A DNA stretch of 49,754 nt from an uncultured Eubacteriales bacterium. Lineage in GTDB: Bacteria > Bacillota > Clostridia > Oscillospirales > CAG-272. The stretch spans positions 1 to 49,754 of the forward strand of contig CAKRPQ010000005.1 in the NCBI GenBank assembly GCA_934385225.1, read 5' to 3'. Each line of letters begins with the position of its first letter. Within the stretch, counting starts at the first letter, position 1. This document shows positions 1-7,319 of the stretch, piece after piece. The translations under genes and the position numbers were made by a program. Below the pieces are notes generated by a model that was given only the letters and a program-made list of their open reading frames with translations, ran no database searches and was not told the origin of the DNA.

Positions 1-1
1 T

Positions 2-1573
2 AAGGTTGTAACGAACCGCTGGCTCGGTCTTCCGATCTTTGCGGTAGTTATGTTCCTCGTTTACTATATTTCGATGGTTACCGTCGGCTCGTCCGCGACC
101 GACTGGGCAAACGACGGCCTGTTCGGCGACGGCTGGCACCTCTTCGGAATAGGCTCTGCCGCATACAGCGACGATGCCGACGCATACGGCACAGCTTCGC
201 TGATAAAAGACGGCTACGAGGCGTATGTTGAAGAAAACGGAACCGCTCCGACAGACAAATTCACATACGAAGTCGAAGATGAAGAAACTCTTGAAGTTAC
301 GGAAGAAACCGCAACACTCGCAGATTACGAGGACGCGCTTAAAACTCTCGAAGAGTTCGGCGATGAACCCGATCCTGCCGATTACGGCGTATGGGTTCCA
401 GGTATCCCGGTACTTATCGGAAACGGCCTTGAAGCCGCAAACACACCCGACTGGCTGAACGGTCTTATCCTTGACGGTATCGTCGCAGGTGTCGGTGCCG
501 TTCTCGGTTTCGTTCCTCAGATGCTCGTTCTGTTCCTGCTTCTTGCATTCCTTGAAGCGTGCGGCTATATGGCTCGTATCGCCTTTGTCCTTGACCGTGT
601 ATTCCGTAAGTTCGGTCTGTCGGGTAAATCCTTCATTCCGATGCTTATCGGTACAGGTTGCGGAATCCCCGGTATCATGGCTTCCCGTACCATCGAAAAC
701 GAGCGTGACCGTCGTATGACGATCATGACCACGACCTTTATCCCCTGCGGCGCGAAAGTTCCTTTTATTTCGATGATTGCGGGTGCTATATTCGGTAACT
801 CCGCATGGGTTGCAACCTCCGCATACTTTATCGGTATGGCTGCGATTATTGTGTCCGGCGTTATGCTTAAAAAGACAAAGATGTTCTCCGGCGACCCCGC
901 TCCGTTCGTTATGGAGCTCCCCGCATACCACCTTCCGACGGTCGGAAACGTTCTTCGTTCAATGTGGGAGCGCGGCTGGTCCTTCATAAAGAAGGCCGGT
1001 ACGATAATCCTTCTTTCTACTATTCTCGTATGGTTCACGACATACTTCGGCTTTGTTGACGGTTCGTTCGGAATGCTTTCCGAAGATCAGATCGACTCTT
1101 CGATACTCGCTAAGATCGGTAACGCAATCGCTTGGATATTTATTCCTCTCGGCTGGGGCAACTGGCAGGCAGCTGTCGCTTCGATCACAGGTCTTGTCGC
1201 AAAGGAAAATATCGTCGGTACGATGGGAATCCTTTATCCCGGCGGCTGGTCCGAGATTGCACAGAACTTTACAGCGGTCACCGCTTATTCCTTCCTTGTA
1301 TTCAACCTTCTCTGCGCACCTTGCTTTGCGGCGATCGGCGCTATCAAGCGTGAGATGAACAGCGCAAAGTGGACATGGTTTGCAATCGGTTATCAGTGCG
1401 GCTTCGCATATGCGATCGCTCTTATGATAAAACAGTTCGGCGGTATCTTCACGGGTGATATAAATGTTATCGGACTTATTGCCGCGGTTGCGGTTCTTGC
1501 TTATATAATCTATATGCTTGTTCGTCCTTATAAGGAAGCAACGAAACTCACCGAAAAAGTTAGGGTTAAATAA
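2..1573 (+). CDS. feoB: Ferrous iron transporter FeoB, C-terminal part (5' truncated by window)
   Basis: This is the membrane part of FeoB, the GTPase-driven Fe2+ importer of the cytoplasmic membrane. The frame is open to the window edge (it starts in a segment typical of the first Gate helix, NRWLGLPIF), so the G-domain lies outside and 523 residues are visible. Gate/pore motifs are present: GTGCGIPG and FIPCGAKVPF, each with the conserved pore cysteine, and a later CAPCFAAIGAIKREM. Between the first two membrane segments is a long acidic hydrophilic stretch (nucleotides about 95-420) rich in Asp/Glu, predicted to be outside the membrane. A FeoB-associated Cys-rich protein follows 24 nt downstream, as is usual in clostridia. 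The family call is secure; the function of the acidic loop is unknown. Confidence 0.96.
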   Translation, partial: KVVTNRWLGLPIFAVVMFLVYYISMVTVGSSATDWANDGLFGDGWHLFGIGSAAYSDDADAYGTASLIKDGYEAYVEENGTAPTDKFTYEVEDEETLEVTEETATLADYEDALKTLEEFGDEPDPADYGVWVPGIPVLIGNGLEAANTPDWLNGLILDGIVAGVGAVLGFVPQMLVLFLLLAFLEACGYMARIAFVLDRVFRKFGLSGKSFIPMLIGTGCGIPGIMASRTIENERDRRMTIMTTTFIPCGAKVPFISMIAGAIFGNSAWVATSAYFIGMAAIIVSGVMLKKTKMFSGDPAPFVMELPAYHLPTVGNVLRSMWERGWSFIKKAGTIILLSTILVWFTTYFGFVDGSFGMLSEDQIDSSILAKIGNAIAWIFIPLGWGNWQAAVASITGLVAKENIVGTMGILYPGGWSEIAQNFTAVTAYSFLVFNLLCAPCFAAIGAIKREMNSAKWTWFAIGYQCGFAYAIALMIKQFGGIFTGDINVIGLIAAVAVLAYIIYMLVRPYKEATKLTEKVRVK

Positions 1574-1597
1574 TTTTCCCCGAAAGGAGTCGGTTAT

Positions 1598-1771
1598 ATG
1601 TTTACATGGATTGCTCAAAACATTGTCACAATTCTGATTTGTGTAATTCTTGCGGTCATAGTTGCCGCGATCATTGTAAAACTTGTAAAAGATAAGAAAA
1701 AAGGCAAATCTTCCTGCGGTTGTAACTGCGGCGCTTGCCCGATGAGCGGCTCCTGCCACAAAAACAAGTAA
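1598..1771 (+). CDS. FeoB-associated Cys-rich membrane protein (57 aa)
   Basis: A short gene with a good ribosome binding site (AAAGGAG, 1583-1589) nine bases before its ATG. The product has one N-terminal transmembrane helix (residues about 8-30), a Lys-rich patch (KLVKDKKKGK) and a Cys-rich tail with five cysteines (SCGCNCGACPMSGSC). This architecture matches the FeoB-associated Cys-rich membrane protein family, which sits immediately after feoB in many Firmicutes. The cysteines probably handle iron at the cytoplasmic mouth of FeoB; this role is inferred from family context, not shown here. It is co-transcribed with feoB and followed by a terminator-like hairpin. Confidence 0.9.
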   Translation: MFTWIAQNIVTILICVILAVIVAAIIVKLVKDKKKGKSSCGCNCGACPMSGSCHKNK

Positions 1772-1777
1772 ACTTTA

Positions 1778-1812
1778 AGGGGAGAGTCTTATAGAGGCTC
1801 TCCCTTGCTTTA
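1778..1812 (+). terminator. Intrinsic terminator after the feoB unit
   Basis: A 7-bp stem GGGAGAG (1780-1786) / CTCTCCC (1798-1804), extended by A-T and G-T pairs, closes an 11-nt loop and is followed by a short T-rich stretch. The T-tract is weak, so some read-through into the downstream ABC genes is possible. Confidence 0.6.
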
Positions 1813-1868
1813 TAAGCGGCGGTAAGCCACTGCTAACTGCTCCGTAAATTACAGTAAGGAGAAAGAAA

Positions 1869-2570
1869 ATGGCGATAGTAGAACTAAAAAATGTCAGTCG
1901 CGTTTATGTAAGCGGCGATCATGAACTGAAAGCGCTTGACAATGTAAATGTCAGCTTTGACGAAGGAAAATTTGTTGTTATACTCGGTCCGAGCGGTGCG
2001 GGGAAAAGTACTCTTCTGAATCTTCTCGGCGGACTTGACAGCCCGACAAGCGGAAAAATATTTGTCGAGGGTCAGGACATTTCTGAACTCGGCGGCGACG
2101 CGCTTGCGGAATACAGGGCGGAAAAGGTAGGCTTCGTGTTCCAGTTTTATAATCTTGTTCCGACGCTCACAGTACACGAAAACGTTTCTCTTGTAAAGGA
2201 AATATCGAAGAATGCGCTTTCGGCGACGAAAATGCTTGAAGAAGTGGGACTTTCCGATCACCTTAAAAACTTTCCCGCCGAGCTTTCGGGCGGAGAGCAG
2301 CAGAGAGTTTCGATTGCCCGTGCGCTTGCGAAAAATCCGAAGATAATTCTCTGCGACGAACCGACGGGCGCGCTTGACTCGGAAACGGGCGCAAAGGTTC
2401 TCAAACTGCTTCTGAAAATGGCGAAAGATTACGGCAAGACGATAATAATCGTAACGCATAACCAGAATATCGCGAAAATGGCTGATACGGTAATAAGAGT
2501 CAAAAACGGTAAAATAGTTTCAAAGGAAGATCAGCCGAACCCCGCATCTGCCGATGACATCGACTGGTAA
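1869..2570 (+). CDS. ABC transporter ATP-binding protein, MacB/LolD type
   Basis: A 233-aa ATPase of the family that pairs with FtsX-like permeases. Walker A (GPSGAGKSTLLNLLGG, residues about 39-54), Q-loop (FVFQFYNLVPTLTVHENV), signature (LSGGEQQR), Walker B (ILCDEPTGALD) and H-loop (IIIVTHN) are all intact. It begins with ATG after AAGGAG (1856-1861). The gene stops 11 nt before the permease gene, so the two form one transporter. Members export peptides, antimicrobials or lipoproteins, or act as mechanotransmission machines without transport; nothing in this sequence selects among these. No dedicated two-component system is adjacent, which is atypical for bacitracin-type exporters. Confidence 0.93.
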   Translation: MAIVELKNVSRVYVSGDHELKALDNVNVSFDEGKFVVILGPSGAGKSTLLNLLGGLDSPTSGKIFVEGQDISELGGDALAEYRAEKVGFVFQFYNLVPTLTVHENVSLVKEISKNALSATKMLEEVGLSDHLKNFPAELSGGEQQRVSIARALAKNPKIILCDEPTGALDSETGAKVLKLLLKMAKDYGKTIIIVTHNQNIAKMADTVIRVKNGKIVSKEDQPNPASADDIDW

Positions 2571-2581
2571 GAGGTGATAAT

Positions 2582-4861
2582 ATGCTTCTTAAAAAACTTT
2601 GGAGAACGATGGGGCTCTACCGTGCGCAGTTTATCTCGATGGTAATAATGATAACGCTCGGTGTCGGCGTTTTTGTCGGCTTTAATATGGAGTGGGTCAG
2701 TATCGAAAAGAACACTTTCTCATTTTTCGAAAAAACGGGTCTTGCGGACTATAAGATAGTTTCCGAAACGGGATTTACGAGCGATGATGTTGCCTCGGTG
2801 AGCAAAATCGACGGCATAGATGCGGCGGCGCGTTTCGTTTCGATTGCCGCCGACGTAAAGGGATTTGACGGCGATACCGTAACGCTTGCCGTTACGGAGA
2901 ATGAAAAGATAAACGGCTTTACCGTTACGGACGGAAGCCCCTATGACGCACTGGGCGATGACGGTATCTGGCTCTCGGACAAATACGCCGCCTCAAACGG
3001 TGTAAAGCTCGGCGATAAACTGACGCTCGTATATAAAAACATCGAAATTTCGGGCGAAGTTCGCGGTCTCGTTAAATCGGGCGAATATCTCATTTGTGTC
3101 CGCGACGAAAGTCAGCTTATGCCCGATTCCGACACGCACGGCTTTGCGTATATTTCTCCCGAAATGTATAAAAAAACGGTCGGATTTGAATATTATCCGC
3201 AGATATGCGTTCTTTCCGATCTTGAAAAGGACGAATTTACCGAAAAGGTCGATTTCGTTCTCGGCTCTACGCTTATGATACTCACAAAGGACGAGGATAT
3301 TTCATATGCGGGTGCGTCGGGCGAAATAGATGAGGGAAAAACAACAGGGTCAATTCTCCCCGTACTGTTTCTGCTTATTGCGGTTCTCACGATGGTAACA
3401 ACGATGCACCGCCTTGCCGCAAAGGAGAAGATACAGATAGGAACTCTGAAAGCACTCGGCTTTAAGGACAGACGGATAATTCGCCACTATACATCATATG
3501 CGGCGATGATAGGAGTTGTGGGATCTGTCGTCGGCTGCGCGCTCGGTTACGGGATAGCCTGGTACATAATGAATCCGAACGGTATGATGGGAACCTATAT
3601 GGATATGCCCGAATGGAAGCTGTATATGCCCGTTTTCTGTGCCGTTACGGTTGTGTGCATAGTGATGCTTATGACGTTTATCGGATATCTTTCGGTAAAG
3701 CAAATGCTTCGCGGCACGGCGGCGGACGCGCTTCGCCCGTATTCGCCGAAGAAGGTCAAGCCGCTTCTTATCGAAAAAACGAAATTCTTCCATCGTTTGC
3801 CGTTCGGCACGAGATGGAATATGCGTGACACAATGAGGCATAAATCGCGCACGGCGATGAGCCTTATCGGCACGGTCGGCTGTATGGTTCTTATCGTTTG
3901 TGCGCTCGGAATGAAGGACACGATGAAGTCGTTTCTCGACATATACTATAATAAGGCGATGAATTACGCTTCGCGTATATACATTTCCGAGGACGCGTCG
4001 GAGAGTGCCGTAAATTCGCTTACCGATAAATACGCGGGTGATACGAGCAAAACGATCAGCGTGCAGATTGAAGATAAAGCCGTTTCGCTTGACATTTTCG
4101 ATATTTCGGACGATAACGTGCGGTTTATCGACAAGAAAGATAATTTTGTATCCCTTTCGGACGACGGGGCGTATATATGCGAGAGGATTGCGGACGAATT
4201 CGGTCTCAAAAAGGGCGATACGTTTACGGTAAGTCCGTATGGCGACGACAAGGAGTATGAACTAAGAGTTGCGGGAATGCTCCGCAGCGTTTCGGAGAAC
4301 ACTTCGGTGTCGAGAACCTATGCGGAAAAGCTCGGTTTTGAATACATTCCCGATTCGATATACACAAAGACGGAAAAAGGCGATATTGTCGCCGACGACG
4401 GAATAGAAAGCGTTCAGTCGAAACAGATGATAATGGACTCGTTTGACAGCTTCATGGAACTGATGAATCTTTCGGTCGCTATTCTTATAATCGGTGCGCT
4501 CGGTCTCGGACTTGTTGTGCTTTATAACCTCGGCGTTATGAGCTATACCGAGAGATACCGCGAGATGGCAACGCTTAAAGTCGTCGGCTTCGGCGACGGC
4601 AAGATAGCGTCGCTTCTTATCGGGCAGAACCTTTGGATAAGCATTGTCGGCATTATAGTCGGGCTTCCGCTCGGCGCGGGCGTACTTGTTTACCTTGTGA
4701 AGGCGCTTGCCTCGGAGTACGAGATGAAAGCCGTTCTCGGACCGCTCACATATATATTCGGCATTTTGCTGACGCTGTCGGTATCGCTTTTTGTGAGCGC
4801 GCGCGTTGCAAGGAAGAATAGAAAGATTGATATGGTCGAAGCACTTAAAGGTGCCGAGTAA
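2582..4861 (+). CDS. ABC transporter permease with two FtsX-like domains
   Basis: A 759-aa membrane protein that is the partner of the upstream ATPase (11-nt spacing, SD GAGGTGA). An N-terminal helix (residues about 15-36) anchors an extracytoplasmic MacB-like domain (about 40-250). A first FtsX domain follows (about 255-385, with the coupling segment KEKIQIGTLKALGFKDRRI). A second helix (about 420-440) and a second extracytoplasmic domain (about 445-620) come next, then a second FtsX domain (about 625-757, with TERYREMATLKVVGFGDGKI). The duplicated layout (8 helices in one chain) is that of Gram-positive DUF214-type exporters. Its 3' end overlaps a possible small gene on the other strand. 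Substrate unknown. Confidence 0.92.
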   Translation: MLLKKLWRTMGLYRAQFISMVIMITLGVGVFVGFNMEWVSIEKNTFSFFEKTGLADYKIVSETGFTSDDVASVSKIDGIDAAARFVSIAADVKGFDGDTVTLAVTENEKINGFTVTDGSPYDALGDDGIWLSDKYAASNGVKLGDKLTLVYKNIEISGEVRGLVKSGEYLICVRDESQLMPDSDTHGFAYISPEMYKKTVGFEYYPQICVLSDLEKDEFTEKVDFVLGSTLMILTKDEDISYAGASGEIDEGKTTGSILPVLFLLIAVLTMVTTMHRLAAKEKIQIGTLKALGFKDRRIIRHYTSYAAMIGVVGSVVGCALGYGIAWYIMNPNGMMGTYMDMPEWKLYMPVFCAVTVVCIVMLMTFIGYLSVKQMLRGTAADALRPYSPKKVKPLLIEKTKFFHRLPFGTRWNMRDTMRHKSRTAMSLIGTVGCMVLIVCALGMKDTMKSFLDIYYNKAMNYASRIYISEDASESAVNSLTDKYAGDTSKTISVQIEDKAVSLDIFDISDDNVRFIDKKDNFVSLSDDGAYICERIADEFGLKKGDTFTVSPYGDDKEYELRVAGMLRSVSENTSVSRTYAEKLGFEYIPDSIYTKTEKGDIVADDGIESVQSKQMIMDSFDSFMELMNLSVAILIIGALGLGLVVLYNLGVMSYTERYREMATLKVVGFGDGKIASLLIGQNLWISIVGIIVGLPLGAGVLVYLVKALASEYEMKAVLGPLTYIFGILLTLSVSLFVSARVARKNRKIDMVEALKGAE

Positions 4862-5063
4862 AAAGCGAATCCGAAAGCGAAACGGCTTTTGTGTGCGAAT
4901 CAAGGCGCGAGACGCAGAGACGCAGCTCCGCCGCAGTGTGAATAAAGTCACCGAATTTTGCTATGTCAAGCTGTTTTTCGGGTGCAAGCGACAGGAAATA
5001 TTCCCTTGTCCCTCTGCTTGACGAAATCAGCTCGTGCAGATTGCGGTAATATATAAGGATCAC
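4845..5063 (-). CDS. Possible small protein of unknown function, antisense to the permease 3' end
   Basis: A 72-codon frame (GTG start; no ATG available) on the minus strand fills the otherwise empty gap between the permease gene and the metal cluster. It overlaps the last 17 bases of the permease gene tail to tail. The product contains YYRNLHELISSS, TREYFLSL and DFIHTAAELR. This resembles, from memory, a group of very short clostridial proteins with a Ser-Ser...YFxSLP...Q pattern and predicted helices. An AAGGGGTGAT stretch at the start overlaps the GTG and would suit a start a few codons later, so the exact start is unsure. No clear promoter is seen. It could still be a chance frame. Confidence 0.45.
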   Translation of the reverse strand: MILIYYRNLHELISSSRGTREYFLSLAPEKQLDIAKFGDFIHTAAELRLCVSRLDSHTKAVSLSDSLFTRHL

Positions 5064-5113
5064 CCCTTATACAGTATCGGTCTTTTCACAGGAAAACATA
5101 CGGAGGTCAGGTT

Positions 5114-5233
5114 ATGAATGAAATATGTGCTTTTATTGTAATAAGCGCGCTTTGCGCCGCGATTGTTTTCGGAAAGAAACTTATTCTCAGATGTTTTTTC
5201 GGTAAAAAACAGGGAGGCAGTAAAAATGATTAA
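5114..5233 (+). CDS. 39-aa single-helix membrane micro-protein
   Basis: A micro-gene with ribosome binding site GGAGG (5102-5106) seven bases before its ATG. The product begins MNEICAFIVISALCAAIVF, a single hydrophobic helix containing two cysteines, and ends in a basic tail (GKKLILRCFFGKK). Its last 8 bases overlap the start of the HMA gene, and its tail codes for that gene's ribosome binding site (AGGGAGG), so the two are translationally coupled. The layout (one helix, basic tail, Cys residues) recalls the FeoB-associated small protein encoded upstream, but it lacks the Cys-rich tail. The metal cluster context suggests a role near a metal transporter; that is inference. Confidence 0.7.
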   Translation: MNEICAFIVISALCAAIVFGKKLILRCFFGKKQGGSKND

Positions 5234-5510
5234 AACAGTTCTTAAAATCGACGGTATGATGTGCGGAATGTGCGAAAGCCACATAAATGACTGCATAAGA
5301 CGCACTTTTGACGTAAAAAAAGTGACTTCGTCCCACTCAAAGGGCGAAACGGTCATAGTTTCCGCGTCGGCACTTGACGAGGAAAAACTCAGAAAAGCGA
5401 TTGCCGAAACGGGATATGAGCTTAAAAACATATCCGTGTGCGAGGAAGGTTTGGAGACGGAAAAGAAGGCAAAGAAAGGTCTGTTTGGCGGACTTTTCGG
5501 AAAGAAATAA
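5226..5510 (+). CDS. HMA-domain heavy-metal-binding protein
   Basis: A 94-aa protein with an N-terminal heavy-metal-associated domain: the metal-binding loop is DGMMCGMCESHI (M-x-C-x-x-C, about residues 10-21), followed by the usual beta-alpha-beta elements (VIVSASALDEEKLRKAI, then GYELKNI). A Lys/Gly tail (KKAKKGLFGGLFGKK) of about 15 residues follows. Start chosen at ATG 5226, eight bases after GGGAGG; a longer in-frame extension exists but would overlap the micro-gene in full. CxxC HMA proteins carry Cu+ or Zn2+ in the cytoplasm. Neighbours are the 39-aa membrane protein and a DUF2325 protein, a set that also occurs near feo genes in clostridia, so an iron-linked role is possible. Confidence 0.88.
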   Translation: MIKTVLKIDGMMCGMCESHINDCIRRTFDVKKVTSSHSKGETVIVSASALDEEKLRKAIAETGYELKNISVCEEGLETEKKAKKGLFGGLFGKK

Positions 5511-5538
5511 AAAGTAAACGTAAAGGAAAAGAGGTAAT

Positions 5539-5829
5539 ATGAGCGTAGTAATTCTTGGAGGAAACGAATGTATGACACGCAGGTACGAGGAGCTTTGTCG
5601 CGCCTACTCCTGCAAAGCAAAGGTGTTTGTAGTAAACGAAAAAGGACTTCAAAACTTCGGTTCGCCCGATCTTCTCGTGCTCTTCACGGGAACGATGTCG
5701 CATAAAATGCTTACCATCGCGACGGGACAGGCAAAAAAGCGCGGAATACCGATGGTTCACAGCAAAACAGGTTCTGTTTCGGCACTTAAAAATATTCTTG
5801 ACACTCACGCGGCTCCGCGCAGCGTGTAA
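5539..5829 (+). CDS. DUF2325 domain-containing protein
   Basis: A 96-aa protein that is essentially one DUF2325 domain: start SVVILGGNECMTRRYEELC, a central DLLVLFTGTMSHKM and a KKRGIPMVHSKTGSVSAL end. The glycine-rich GGN and T-x-x-x-SHKM segments are typical of this Rossmann-like family of unknown activity. Ribosome binding site AAAAGAGG (5527-5534) precedes the ATG. It is the last gene of the metal cluster and ends directly before a strong terminator. In clostridia this family is frequently encoded beside feoA/feoB and HMA genes (family knowledge), which fits the content of the first 6 kb here. No enzymatic role can be claimed. Confidence 0.88.
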   Translation: MSVVILGGNECMTRRYEELCRAYSCKAKVFVVNEKGLQNFGSPDLLVLFTGTMSHKMLTIATGQAKKRGIPMVHSKTGSVSALKNILDTHAAPRSV

Positions 5830-5878
5830 AAATAATATGCACCCCGAAAGTCAGACACTTTCGGGGTGCATATTATTT
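5830..5878. terminator. Bidirectional terminator, perfect 22-bp stem
   Basis: Positions 5830-5851 and 5857-5878 are exact reverse complements around a 5-nt loop (CAGAC). The core is GC-rich (GCACCCCGAAAG) with A-rich and T-rich outer arms on both sides, so it can end both the DUF2325 transcript (+) and the acyltransferase transcript (-). The stop codon of the minus-strand gene touches its edge. Confidence 0.93.
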
Positions 5879-7152
5879 CATATTTTAGCTTTTGTCCGAT
5901 TTTTTTCGATTTTGAAAAGTTCCTCGGCTGCAATACGCGTCTTGGCAACGACGCCGTCTTTTTTCGGAAAGCAGTAGTAGAGAATATCACGGTTTCCGAT
6001 GCAGATCACATCGCCTATCTCGTACCAGTAGTAATCGGAGTACAGCCCGTATGACGAGAGCGGCTTCTGCGTATAGTCGAGCTTTCCGTCCGCACCCGTC
6101 AGGTGAAAACCGTCCGAGTTGTGCGTCAGATGCCCGTCGCCTATCATGTATATAGCCTTGTAATCGACCATTACGCCGATTTTTACGTCTGTGTCAAGGA
6201 GATATTTTCCGCTTTCTATCTCTTTCCGAACGCAGTCACGTTCCCATGAATACCAGTCTGGAATGTGCGAAAATTCGGTGTTGCCGTCCGAAGAAGTGAG
6301 CCTTCCGAGAGAGTCCATTGTGTATTTCTTTCCGCACACGGAGCAGGATATTTCGGTGCCGCTGCCTTTCATATGTCCTTCCGCACCGCATGAGGCGCAT
6401 TTGTAGAGTATTCTTTCAAGACCGTCTGCTCTGAAAGGCTCGTTTACTTCGATCTTGTTTTTGTACTGCCAGTCGAAGTTGTCAAAGGTAAAAGCCTTGT
6501 CAAGCAGAGCGTCAAGCTCGTCCGTGCTTTTTTCGGCAATCTCCTCACGCGTCGCGAGAACAGAAACGTCCGCGCTGACTTTGACACGCCTTTTTTTCAG
6601 ACCTCCGTAAAGCGGATCGCGCTGAAATGCGCCGTTTGTGTGTATGCTTATGACGGGAACATCGAGTTTTTTCAGGAGCGCGCCGAGCTTTCGCGGAAGC
6701 GGAGTTGCTGTTCCGTCAAATGTATAGCTCGCTTCGGGGTACATGAGTACGCTTGTTTTCATCTTTTTTACGGCGTAGAACATATCGCGTATAAGCGTAA
6801 TGTCGCAGACGAATTTTTGTGTCGGAATACAGCCTATGTGCCGCATGAGCCACTCCTTGCCGACAAAGCCGTCCGACGTGCAGACAATACAGTAGGGCTT
6901 CGGATAGAGGATTTTGGATACGATTTCAAGATCTATGAAGCTCGAATGGTTCATCAAAATCAGATACGGACCTTTTCCAGCACGCTCCGTATCGCCCTTG
7001 CTGTATGTAAATTTCGCGTCGCGCAGATCGGCGTCGGCGGCAATGCGGACAAGCGAGCGGAAAAACAGAGACGGTTTCAGCGGCTTTTTGTGGCGCGGAC
7101 GAGGAAGTTTCAGTACCTCCTCATAGGGCAATTCTTTTGTTTTGATTTTCAA
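5878..7152 (-). CDS. PlsC-type 1-acylglycerol-3-phosphate acyltransferase with zinc-ribbon C-terminal region
   Basis: A 424-aa protein starting at TTG (7152) after GGGAGAG. The acyltransferase signature NHSSFIDLEI (HX4D, His69/Asp74) and a later MYPEAS block (about 148) place residues 30-235 in the PlsC/LPLAT family, which transfers an acyl chain to lysophosphatidate on the inner membrane face. Unusually for PlsC (about 240 aa), about 190 more residues follow. A four-Cys zinc ribbon (CASCGAEG...CSVCGKKY, about 253-280) comes first, then a beta-rich tail of unknown fold ending in basic residues. It has its own consensus promoter. The fatty-acid kinase/PlsY genes lie 7 kb away. The acyl acceptor is inferred from the family only. 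Confidence 0.88.
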   Translation of the reverse strand: MKIKTKELPYEEVLKLPRPRHKKPLKPSLFFRSLVRIAADADLRDAKFTYSKGDTERAGKGPYLILMNHSSFIDLEIVSKILYPKPYCIVCTSDGFVGKEWLMRHIGCIPTQKFVCDITLIRDMFYAVKKMKTSVLMYPEASYTFDGTATPLPRKLGALLKKLDVPVISIHTNGAFQRDPLYGGLKKRRVKVSADVSVLATREEIAEKSTDELDALLDKAFTFDNFDWQYKNKIEVNEPFRADGLERILYKCASCGAEGHMKGSGTEISCSVCGKKYTMDSLGRLTSSDGNTEFSHIPDWYSWERDCVRKEIESGKYLLDTDVKIGVMVDYKAIYMIGDGHLTHNSDGFHLTGADGKLDYTQKPLSSYGLYSDYYWYEIGDVICIGNRDILYYCFPKKDGVVAKTRIAAEELFKIEKNRTKAKI

Positions 7153-7182
7153 TTTTTTCTCTCCCGTCAGATGGATATTTTA

Positions 7183-7211
7183 ATAATAACATCATACGCG
7201 CGTTTTGTCAA
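7183..7211 (-). promoter_or_regulatory. Sigma-A promoter of the PlsC-type gene
   Basis: On the minus strand a perfect TTGACA (7206-7211) is separated by 17 nt from TATTAT (7183-7188). It lies about 30 bases upstream of the TTG start of the acyltransferase gene. Confidence 0.8.
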
Positions 7212-7259
7212 TAAAAAAACGAAAATTCCGCAAAATTCGGACTGCGAACGTCGTTTGCC

Positions 7260-7288
7260 TTGACATAACGGGGGAAAAGTTATATAAT
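7260..7288 (+). promoter_or_regulatory. Consensus sigma-A promoter of the gph-php-pepT operon
   Basis: Perfect TTGACA (7260-7265), 17-nt spacer, perfect TATAAT (7283-7288). Transcription would start near 7295, about 25 bases before the first gene. Divergent from the acyltransferase promoter with about 48 bases between the two -35 boxes. Confidence 0.9.
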
Positions 7289-7319
7289 ATATGGGAATGA
7301 TACTGAGAGGGAAAATGAA

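Noticed and set aside
959..1759. A 266-codon minus-strand frame opposite feoB
   Set aside because: Antisense to a conserved gene; composition Arg/Cys/Tyr-rich and no family resemblance. Similar long antisense frames at 4262-4951, 8951-9784, 10505-11455 and 25640-26578 were dismissed for the same reason.
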